From contig CAZKKX010000127.1 of the NCBI GenBank assembly GCA_964553505.1, positions 1 through 7,128 on the forward strand: a DNA stretch of 7,128 nucleotides, read 5' to 3'. How positions within the stretch are numbered: the stretch's first letter is position 1; every line of letters begins with the position of its first letter. Positions 1-5,219 of this stretch are shown piece by piece. A program made the position numbers and the translations under genes. The stretch comes from JAENZQ01 sp964553505. Its GTDB lineage: Bacteria > Bacillota > Clostridia > Peptostreptococcales > JAAYPU01. Below the pieces are notes generated by a model. The model saw only the letters and a list, made by a program, of their open reading frames with translations, was not told where the DNA came from and did no database searches.

Positions 1-2
1 TT

Positions 3-488
3 TTATCGGTTGTGCTGTTTGTACTCATACCTCTTGCAGGTGGAACATTGACAAGAAATTCTATAATCAAAAACAAAGGAGAGGAATACTTTAATCATTC
101 CTTTATTCCAAAATTCAATAATATAACAATTATAGGGCTGCTTCTAACTTTAGTTATTATTTTCTCATTTCAGGGAGAAGTTATTATCAAAAATCCTTTG
201 CATATTATATTGATTGCTGTACCTCTTACGCTTCAGACTTTCTTAATATTTTTCTTTGCATATTTTACGAGTAGACTTTTTAAATTGCCGCATAATATCG
301 CTGCACCTGCCGGAATGATAGGCGCTTCTAACTTCTTTGAGCTTGCAGTTGCGGTAGCTATTTCTCTCTTTGGTACGGCTTCGCCTGTTGCGCTGGCAAC
401 AATAGTGGGGGTGCTTGTTGAAGTGCCTGTAATGCTTGGTCTTGTAAGGATAGCAAATAATACAAGGCATTGGTTTCAAGAAAACTAA
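3..488 (+). CDS. acr3: Acr3 family arsenite efflux permease, C-terminal part (5' end outside window)
   Basis: This is an inner-membrane permease that exports arsenite, the product of the ArsC reaction. Only about the last 160 residues are present; the frame is open to the left edge, so the gene starts outside the window. Several hydrophobic membrane segments are visible. The decisive sequence is GASNFFELAVAVA (codons near 324-362). It is the family signature of the ninth membrane helix and contains the conserved Glu (codon 339-341) that is essential in characterised Acr3 proteins. The conserved membrane-helix-4 Cys is not in the window and cannot be checked. The stop lies 39 bases before the arsC start, which fits one operon. 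Family assignment rests on recalled motifs; Acr3 is clearly favoured over the unrelated ArsB type. Confidence 0.93.
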   Translation, partial: LSVVLFVLIPLAGGTLTRNSIIKNKGEEYFNHSFIPKFNNITIIGLLLTLVIIFSFQGEVIIKNPLHIILIAVPLTLQTFLIFFFAYFTSRLFKLPHNIAAPAGMIGASNFFELAVAVAISLFGTASPVALATIVGVLVEVPVMLGLVRIANNTRHWFQEN

Positions 489-527
489 TATCATTAAACA
501 ATAAATAAAGGATCATTGGAGGTAATT

Positions 528-944
528 ATGACGGTATCGAAACCAAAGGTTGCATTTGTATGTGTTCATAATTCATGCCGGTCACAAATGGCTGAGGCCA
601 TTTCAAAAAAAATAGCTTACGATGAATTTGAAGCTTATTCTGCCGGTACAGAAACAAAACCACAGATCAATCAAGATGCTGTTGCAGTCGTTAAGGAGCT
701 TTATGGTGTTAATATGAATGATGTGCAACATTCAAAACTGATTTCAGATATCCCTAATGTGGATATTGTAATTACAATGGGATGCAATGTTGATTGTCCA
801 TTTTTGCCATGTAAATATCGGGAAGATTGGGGTCTTGATGACCCAACGGGAAAAGATAAAGAAGAATTTATAATAACGGCAAAAACAATAGAAGAAAAAG
901 TGATTTCTTTAAAAGAAAGAATAAAAGATATAATGGGACAGTAA
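528..944 (+). CDS. arsC: Arsenate reductase, thioredoxin-coupled (low-molecular-weight phosphatase fold)
   Basis: This cytoplasmic enzyme reduces arsenate to arsenite for export by the neighbouring permease. The protein is 138 aa, normal for the family. The phosphatase-like anion loop C12-VHNSC-R18-S is near the N-terminus, and the WGLDDP stretch (101-106) holds the conserved Asp-Pro acid. Further cysteines are C86, C90 and C95. In the Bacillus-type enzyme, three cysteines (10, 82, 89) relay the disulfide to thioredoxin; here the C86-C90 loop is shorter and C95 is extra. ATG 528 is chosen as start because GGAGG at 518-522 precedes it by 5 bases. An in-frame TTG at 516 overlaps that ribosome binding site and is unlikely. 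It lies between acr3 and the arsP-like gene in one apparent operon. Confidence 0.95.
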   Translation: MTVSKPKVAFVCVHNSCRSQMAEAISKKIAYDEFEAYSAGTETKPQINQDAVAVVKELYGVNMNDVQHSKLISDIPNVDIVITMGCNVDCPFLPCKYREDWGLDDPTGKDKEEFIITAKTIEEKVISLKERIKDIMGQ

Positions 945-989
945 ATTAATCAACAAAATAGTATAGCATAATAATAGAGGGTGAGAAGA

Positions 990-2159
990 ATGAATGAATG
1001 GAAAAAACTTAGTTTAGTGGTTGCAGTATTTCTTGCAGCATTTTATGTACCTTTTTCAAATCCGCGAGTAAGCTCGGCAATCCTTGAAGCGTTTTATATG
1101 CTGCAGGAATATGCCAGAGAACATGTTATTTTTTGCCTGATACCTGCATTCTTTATCGCAGGCGGGATTTCAAATTTTATTTCTCAGGGAACGGTTATCA
1201 AGTATTTTGGGAGTGAAGCGAAAAAGTGGGTATCCTATGCAGTAGCATCGGTTTCAGGGGCTATACTTGCCGTATGCTCATGCACAGTGTTGCCTTTGTT
1301 TGCCGGTATCTACATGAGAGGCGCCGGAATAGGACCTGCAATTGCTTTTCTTTACTCAGGACCTGCAATCAATGTACTGGCCATTATAATGACGGCCAGA
1401 ATTTTAGGCTGGGAACTGGGCGTTGCTCGGGCTGCGGGGGCCATTGTTTTTTCAATACTTATTGGGCTTAGTATGGCGATTCTTTTTAAGAAAGAAGATG
1501 AAGCCCGAACGACTGGGGCCATGGTGGGATTTGAAGAGGAGAAAGATGCACGAAGCGGTATTCAGAACATCCTTTATTTTGCATCAATGATATTTATACT
1601 TATTTTTGCGGCATGGGGAAAACCGGCTGAAGACGCGGGTTTTTTCATGGCAGTATATCATATCAAGTGGTATCTAACGGGAATTTTCCTTATAATGCTT
1701 GCTTATATGCTGATCAAATGGTTTAAACATGAAGAAAGGATTTCTTGGATTGAATCCACATGGACGTTTGCAAAACAGATTTTACCGTTGCTGTTGGCAG
1801 GAGTTATGGTTGCAGGCGTTTTAATGGGAAGACCCGGGACAGATGCAGGGCTTATTCCATCTGAATATGTTGCCGCAGTAGTAGGCGGTAACTCACTCTT
1901 TGCAAATCTGATTGCTTCGGTAATCGGTGCATTTATGTATTTTGCGACACTGACGGAGGTTCCGATCATTCAAGGTCTTGTAGGGTCGGGGATGGGGAAG
2001 GGCCCGTCATTGGCACTGCTCCTTGCAGGACCGGCATTGAGCCTTCCCAATATGCTGGTGATAAGAAGTGTTATCGGTACTAAGAAAACAGTTGTTTTTG
2101 TATGCCTGGTCATTGTTTTCGCAACGATTTCCGGAACGATTTTCGGTTCGATTTTTTAG
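990..2159 (+). CDS. arsP: ArsP/DUF318-type permease (putative organoarsenical or metal efflux)
   Basis: A 389-aa polytopic membrane protein with about 8-10 hydrophobic segments. It fits the permease family (PF03773) that includes ArsP, which exports trivalent organoarsenicals. The hallmark C96-S-C98-T-V-L-P102 is present in a membrane segment, followed by GAGIGP (111-116) and SGPAIN (123-128). The C-terminal half repeats this layout with an offset of 223 residues: TEVP (322-325), MGKGP (335-339) and AGPALSLPN (346-354), but without the cysteines. The charged stretch around 167-190 is probably a cytoplasmic loop between halves. ATG 990 is preferred because GAGGGTGAG (977-985) is a good ribosome binding site for it; GTG 981 lies inside that site. 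It is 45 bases after arsC with no terminator between. Substrate is inferred from context; some relatives are annotated as Cu/Zn exporters. Confidence 0.85.
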   Translation: MNEWKKLSLVVAVFLAAFYVPFSNPRVSSAILEAFYMLQEYAREHVIFCLIPAFFIAGGISNFISQGTVIKYFGSEAKKWVSYAVASVSGAILAVCSCTVLPLFAGIYMRGAGIGPAIAFLYSGPAINVLAIIMTARILGWELGVARAAGAIVFSILIGLSMAILFKKEDEARTTGAMVGFEEEKDARSGIQNILYFASMIFILIFAAWGKPAEDAGFFMAVYHIKWYLTGIFLIMLAYMLIKWFKHEERISWIESTWTFAKQILPLLLAGVMVAGVLMGRPGTDAGLIPSEYVAAVVGGNSLFANLIASVIGAFMYFATLTEVPIIQGLVGSGMGKGPSLALLLAGPALSLPNMLVIRSVIGTKKTVVFVCLVIVFATISGTIFGSIF

Positions 2160-2191
2160 TGAAGCATTTGCTTTTTCAAGTTCATTTTATA

Positions 2192-2200
2192 TGTTATAAT
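2192..2200 (+). promoter_or_regulatory. Extended -10 promoter for the nucleotidyltransferase/HEPN-like pair
   Basis: TGTTATAAT is a perfect extended -10 (TGn plus TATAAT). The -35 region is poor: TTTTTC at 2172-2177 with a 17-base spacer, which is compatible with an extended -10 promoter. Transcription would start near 2207, about 40 bases before the chosen start codon. It separates this unit from the arsenic operon. Confidence 0.65.
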
Positions 2201-2249
2201 CACCTTAATAAGAAATTGCTTTCAAAATAAAGTCATGAGGCTGAGCAGG

Positions 2250-2759
2250 ATGAATAACTATGATTTGATGGTTGAAGAATTGAAGAATATGGAGAAGGTT
2301 GCCATTGCATTAGAAATAGAACCTTTTCCAATATATTTTTTAGGTGGTTCTGCATGTATTTTAGGAAAATATACGGATAGGGCCACAAGGGATTTTGATT
2401 TCATTGATCTTGACTATTTGGCAAAACAGGGAAAAGTATTCAGGTATTTGGGAGATTTTGATATGCTGGAATATGAAAGTATGATTCTTTCGCCTTTTTT
2501 CAGAGATAGGGCTGTCAGACTGGAACAATTCAAATATTTAAGCATATTTATTTTATCCAGAGAAGATATCATCGTCAGTAAGATCATACGAATGGAACCA
2601 AAAGATATTGAAGATATTGATTTGTTGATTAAGCAAAGTGATAGAAAACTCATTTCGCAAATCATCAAAGAAGTATTACAGCGGAAGGACCTTCACCAGA
2701 CTAAGAAAAGCGCCTTTATGGAAAAGCTCCCTTTTTTTAAGGAGAGATATGATGTATAG
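2250..2759 (+). CDS. AbiEii/DUF6036-like nucleotidyltransferase
   Basis: A 169-aa soluble protein with a pol-beta-type nucleotidyltransferase core. Visible elements are L-G-G-S (31-34), the metal-binding T46-R-D48-F-D50-F motif, and a C-terminal element LSREDIIVSKIIR followed by KDIEDIDLL (102-126). That layout matches the L-x-x-ED...K...KD-x-x-D pattern of AbiEii and DUF6036 proteins. Such proteins transfer NMP groups and often form one half of toxin-antitoxin or abortive infection pairs. ATG 2250 is preferred, with GAGG at 2237-2240 nine bases upstream. The in-frame ATG 2235 would add five residues but has no ribosome binding site. Its end overlaps the next gene by 11 bases, which implies translational coupling. 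The family is fairly sure; the biological role is inferred. Confidence 0.8.
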   Translation: MNNYDLMVEELKNMEKVAIALEIEPFPIYFLGGSACILGKYTDRATRDFDFIDLDYLAKQGKVFRYLGDFDMLEYESMILSPFFRDRAVRLEQFKYLSIFILSREDIIVSKIIRMEPKDIEDIDLLIKQSDRKLISQIIKEVLQRKDLHQTKKSAFMEKLPFFKERYDV

Positions 2760-3114
2760 AATTTTTTGTGAAAGCTATGATAATTATATTTCACAGTATT
2801 ATGATACAGCATTTCAAAATGAATATAGATTTAAACTTACAAAACCCCTTAAATTGATAAGAGATCCGGAAGAATATAAAGCAGGAGAAAAAAATAATAC
2901 TTTAGAGTATCGGCAATTAAGAGATTTGCTTTTTTATATGCAGAAGCAAATTGAAATTTACCCCAAGTTAAAAGCCTTTTTATGGACTCTGGAATCCAGA
3001 GGTCTAAAGGGACATTACTATGGAATTGTACCTGAAGAAGATTTGATAGAACAGGTTAAACTTGTAAATATGTTTTTGAATTTGTTGTATTGGGATAATA
3101 AAACTTGTAATTAA
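2749..3114 (+). CDS. Small protein with HEPN-like R-x4-H-x-Y motif, partner of the nucleotidyltransferase
   Basis: A 121-aa soluble protein, rich in Tyr, Leu and Lys, that I do not recognise as a named family. Its C-terminal third is predicted to be helical. It carries R84-GLKG-H89-Y-Y91 followed by an acidic, amphipathic stretch (EEDLIEQVKLVNMFLNLL). This resembles the R-x4-6-H motif, and specifically R-x4-H-x-Y, of HEPN ribonuclease toxins paired with nucleotidyltransferase antitoxins. The glycines inside the motif are unusual, so the match is suggestive only. AAGGAG (2739-2744) supports ATG 2749 or the adjacent ATG 2752; the frame stays open further upstream, but that part overlaps the previous gene and is not needed. 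It overlaps the preceding stop by 11 bases, so the two products are probably made together. Being a real gene is likely; the function is a hypothesis. Confidence 0.72.
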   Translation: MMYRIFCESYDNYISQYYDTAFQNEYRFKLTKPLKLIRDPEEYKAGEKNNTLEYRQLRDLLFYMQKQIEIYPKLKAFLWTLESRGLKGHYYGIVPEEDLIEQVKLVNMFLNLLYWDNKTCN

Positions 3115-3150
3115 TTTTTTAGTAAGTATTAAATTTCTATAGACAATTTA

Positions 3151-3183
3151 AAGCCGCCCGGCCGGGCGGCTTCGATACTTTTT
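3151..3183 (+). terminator. GC-rich hairpin, probable terminator
   Basis: Positions 3151-3172 form a perfect 22-base palindrome (arms around GCCGCCC/GGGCGGC, loop GGCC). It stands out sharply from the AT-rich surroundings, 36 bases after the stop codon. The T-run (TTTTT, 3179-3183) begins seven bases after the stem rather than immediately, so termination may be imperfect. Confidence 0.65.
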
Positions 3184-3359
3184 CATCGTCAATTCATGTT
3201 TCACTTCATTTTGACCGATAGTAAATATTATTATATGTCATAATATGTAATGCACATTACTCATTCTACATTCATTTTAAATTTACTTTAAAATAAAAAG
3301 TTTTTTTCGTAGCTGTTGAGAGTAATAAGTGTATTATTTATGCAACTTACTCGATTTTT

Positions 3360-3368
3360 TGTTAAAAT
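3360..3368 (+). promoter_or_regulatory. Possible extended -10 promoter for the dehydrogenase gene
   Basis: TGTTAAAAT combines a TGn extension with TAAAAT (five of six consensus bases), placing transcription start near 3375, about 23 bases before the start codon. No convincing -35 is seen (ATGCAA at 3340-3345). The rest of the 283-base gap from 3115 is AT-rich and, apart from the hairpin at 3151 and short AT-rich dyads at 3225-3260, holds nothing I can name. Confidence 0.4.
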
Positions 3369-3397
3369 AAAGAGAATATAAAATAAGGAGCGAGGGT

Positions 3398-4339
3398 ATG
3401 AAGAAACCGGAAGATATAAAGCGAGTAGCAATACTGGGGTGCGGATTTATAGGGTTTAGTTTTGCAATTGTGTTCAGCAGAAAAGGGATTGAAGTAAATA
3501 TGTATAATAGAAGGTCAAAAACGCTTGAGACTGTAAAAGAGAGAATCAAGGAACAGCTTCAATTCATGAAAGAAGAAGGGATTATTGAAGAGCAGTTAAT
3601 AAAAGAGGCTTTATCAAAAATACATACTTACGACAATCTCGATGAGGCATTAAAAGGAGTGGATTATGTTCAGGAAGCAATGCCTGAAGTATTAGAACTG
3701 AAGCAGGATATTTTTGCAAAAGTTGATGAATTATTAAAAGAAGATGTTGTTATTGGTTCGAGCTGTTCCGGATTGAAAAGAGCGGATATTGTTGCTAAGA
3801 CAAAAAACTATCCGGAGCGATGTCTGGTTGCACACCCGACTAATCCTCCTCATTTGATTCCCTTTATGGAAATATCAGGAGACGATGCAAGCCAGGAAGC
3901 CAAGGATTTTGCATTTGAATTGATGGAATATGTAGACCAGAAGCCAATTCATTGTAAGGAAGTGTACGGATATGTGTTAAACCGTGTTCAGTTGGCCCTT
4001 ATTCAGGAGGCTTTATACTTAGTGGATCAGGACATATGCTCGGTAGAAGGAGTAGAAAGAGCCGTTACTGATGGGTTAGGACTTCGATGGGCATTCACCG
4101 GGCCGTATGGAGTAGAAGAATTAAATTCCAATTCTTTAAGGGAAGGGTTGAATAAGTATAAGGACTATTTTCTGGAAGGGTTCGGTGAACTTGGAAGGGT
4201 AAAAGATTATGAGCAGGATTTCATTGATAAAGCAGATAAAGGGTTTAAACCTGTCCTGAAGGGTATGGAGCATAATGAATATCTGCTTTGGAGAAATAAA
4301 ATGGTGATTGGTGCAAGAAAAATTAAAGGAGATTTCTAA
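3398..4339 (+). CDS. 3-hydroxyacyl-CoA dehydrogenase family oxidoreductase (lambda-crystallin/L-gulonate or carnitine dehydrogenase-like)
   Basis: A 313-aa soluble oxidoreductase. The N-terminal Rossmann domain has VAILGCGFIG (10-19; GxGxxG) and the C-terminal helical domain has the family pattern GYVLNR (191-196) and GLGLRWAFTGPY (226-237). The latter is more typical of lambda-crystallin/L-gulonate 3-dehydrogenase and carnitine dehydrogenases than of fatty-acid enzymes. The catalytic pair is intact: H146 in AHPTNPPH and E158, twelve residues apart as in human HAD, plus N149, a Ser in SSCSG (121-125) and N195. The signature is usually HPFNPP; here Phe is Thr. After the second beta strand the sequence is YNRR (36-39), lacking the acidic residue expected for NAD and suggesting NADP use. 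AAGGAG at 3385-3390 sits 7 bases before the ATG. It appears monocistronic, with no pathway partners nearby, so the substrate is open. Confidence 0.87.
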   Translation: MKKPEDIKRVAILGCGFIGFSFAIVFSRKGIEVNMYNRRSKTLETVKERIKEQLQFMKEEGIIEEQLIKEALSKIHTYDNLDEALKGVDYVQEAMPEVLELKQDIFAKVDELLKEDVVIGSSCSGLKRADIVAKTKNYPERCLVAHPTNPPHLIPFMEISGDDASQEAKDFAFELMEYVDQKPIHCKEVYGYVLNRVQLALIQEALYLVDQDICSVEGVERAVTDGLGLRWAFTGPYGVEELNSNSLREGLNKYKDYFLEGFGELGRVKDYEQDFIDKADKGFKPVLKGMEHNEYLLWRNKMVIGARKIKGDF

Positions 4340-4344
4340 GGCAA

Positions 4345-4428
4345 GTGTCATTGGGGACAGTCTGACGGGGTAGATTTGACACAAATAAAAGAAGATAAAA
4401 GGGACAAGGGAAAAGGTTCGTTGTCCCC
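4345..4428 (+). repeat. Diverged REP/RAYT-like palindromic repeat remnant
   Basis: GTGTCATTGGGGACAG at 4345-4360 is answered by TTTGACAC at 4375-4382 (arms GTGTCA/TGACAC). A second hairpin follows, GGGACAA (4401-4407) with TTGTCCC (4421-4427); the latter could alternatively pair with GGGGACA (4353-4359). The GTGTCA...GGGGAC...TTTGACAC layout is shared with the repeats at 6893-7128. No transposase gene is present here. This looks like non-coding repeat debris between the dehydrogenase gene and its terminator. Strand is nominal. Confidence 0.5.
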
Positions 4429-4435
4429 TAAAGCT

Positions 4436-4457
4436 ACCGCCCATAATGGGCGGTTTT
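4436..4457 (+). terminator. Intrinsic terminator after the dehydrogenase gene
   Basis: ACCGCCC (4436-4442) pairs with GGGCGGT (4448-4454) around the loop ATAAT, followed by a short T-run (4454-4457). The seven-base GC-rich stem with T-tract on the + strand fits termination of the transcript from 3375. The opposite strand has no T-tract after the stem. Confidence 0.65.
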
Positions 4458-4502
4458 GAGTTTGGTAGAACGATAGTAACTTTCAACCGGATGCACTTAG
4501 TA

Positions 4503-4787
4503 TCAGGTTGAACTCGGATGAGGAGAAGAGTATGTATTCAACTTTGTCAATTCAGCTTTTCCCCTAAGTAAAATAGATTTCATGATTTTCTGGGCATCTG
4601 TACTTTTCTTTTCGAGAATGGACTGATACAACTGCTTGTGCTGAAGGATAGATTGAAGTCTGAATTCTTCAGATTCAAAATACATACGGATCAAGTTTTT
4701 ACACACCGGTTCAAAAGATTTAAAAATCATAGCAAAAACAATGTTTCTCGATGCAATTGTTATTCGATGATGAAATTTGTAATTAAA
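4503..4787 (-). pseudogene. GntR family regulator remnant (C-terminal FCD domain only)
   Basis: The open frame on the - strand from 4787 to the stop at 4503-4505 encodes about 94 residues that read like the second half of an FCD ligand-binding domain. It begins with a KFHHRITIASRN stretch (cf. the D-x-x-FH-x-x-IA-x-AS-x-N pattern), then FKSFEPVCKNLI, then LQHKQLYQSILEKKSTDAQK (cf. EH-x-x-I-x-x-AI-x-x-x-D-x-x-A). The His normally found in the last helix (M-x-x-H-L) is replaced. A stop codon at 4788-4790 closes the frame immediately upstream, and KYD in another frame suggests a frameshift there. From a plausible start at 4889-4891 only about 35 codons precede, with an early stop, so the N-terminal winged-helix DNA-binding domain is missing. 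It is a dead gene, convergent to the dehydrogenase gene it may once have controlled. Confidence 0.68.
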
Positions 4788-4902
4788 TCATATTTTTTAC
4801 AAACATTGAAACAAAATCCAATGCAAGTATTCAATTTTGCAAAAAGTTTCTCATTAAACTTTTTTCTGTTCTGTCAAACATGTTTATTCATGATGCCCCT
4901 TT

Positions 4903-4935
4903 AAAAAATAAAAAAGCAAGTCATAAGACTTGCTT
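4903..4935 (-). terminator. Strong intrinsic terminator on the - strand
   Basis: AAGCAAGTC (4914-4922 as read on +) pairs with GACTTGCTT (4927-4935) around a four-base loop. On the - strand the stem runs directly into TTTTTTATTTTTT (about 4915 to 4903), an excellent U-tract. On the + strand it is followed only by CTGCTTTCTTT, so it could act weakly in that direction too. Confidence 0.8.
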
Positions 4936-5020
4936 CTGCTTTCTTTAGGCTGAGACTTTCGACAGTTAATAATTGGGTTTCTCTCCCGTGACGGTCTTTC
5001 TGAAAGTCTCGAAACACTTT
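4903..5020 (-). ncRNA. Candidate structured small RNA or orphan attenuator leader
   Basis: The - strand has a promoter (5027-5055), a predicted RNA of roughly 115 bases starting near 5020, and a strong terminator. The RNA folds with a perfect 9-bp closing stem, GAGACTTTC (5010-5002) with GAAAGTCTC (4960-4952). It encloses a small GGG-loop-CCC hairpin (4987-4985 with 4977-4975). The stem's 3' strand contains AAGTCT, which recurs in the 5' arm of the terminator, so AGACTT in the stem's 5' strand could pair with either. That is the logic of a riboswitch or attenuator. I do not recognise it as a known class. Downstream lie AAAGGGG and ATG (4889-4891), leading into the decayed regulator, so it may be a leader whose gene has died, or an independent sRNA. 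Confidence 0.5.
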
Positions 5021-5026
5021 ACTAAT

Positions 5027-5055
5027 ATTATATTACAATGGCTGAACGAATGCAA
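5027..5055 (-). promoter_or_regulatory. Sigma-A-type promoter for the small RNA
   Basis: Read on the - strand, TTGCAT (5055-5050) and a perfect TATAAT (5032-5027) are separated by exactly 17 bases. Transcription would start near 5020, just before the closing stem of the RNA candidate. Confidence 0.6.
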
Positions 5056-5125
5056 CCTTATTTTAGAAGCAGTAGCAGAAAAGACCGCCTTCTGATAATG
5101 ATAACCAAAAAAAGGGTTTTTGAGC

Positions 5126-5154
5126 TTGAATCAATATCAATTTTAATATATTAT
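5126..5154 (+). promoter_or_regulatory. Sigma-A-type promoter for the DUF1576 operon
   Basis: TTGAAT (5126-5131) and TATTAT (5149-5154) are 17 bases apart, with four and five consensus bases respectively. Transcription would start near 5161, leaving a 60- to 90-base leader. The region between this and the divergent small-RNA promoter (5056-5125) is AT-rich with an inverted partial copy of a small-RNA segment at 5076-5087. Confidence 0.5.
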
Positions 5155-5219
5155 AAAAATTAATAAGCATTGACTATTGTAATAATAAAAATTCTTTCTG
5201 ATAGCAGACATAGATTAAA

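Noticed and set aside
1226..1471. + strand open frame inside the permease gene
   Set aside because: Out-of-frame shadow of the ArsP-type permease; Cys/Arg-rich and unlike any family.
2161..2174. Hairpin AAGC-ATTT-GCTT with T-run after the arsP-like gene
   Set aside because: A four-base stem is too weak to call a terminator.
2638..2748. Upstream extension of the small HEPN-like gene
   Set aside because: It overlaps the nucleotidyltransferase gene in another frame, and a clear AAGGAG precedes ATG 2749/2752.
4136..4486. - strand open frame of 116 codons
   Set aside because: Overlaps the conserved C-terminus of the dehydrogenase, the repeat and the terminator; no ribosome binding site or family match.
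4638..4904. + strand open frame of 88 codons
   Set aside because: It lies opposite the FCD-domain remnant, which has recognisable family sequence; the + frame has no ribosome binding site and a composition unlike a real protein.
5170..5198. TTGACT as a -35 box for the DUF1576 gene
   Set aside because: No -10 element at 16-18 bases; the 5126-5154 pair fits better.
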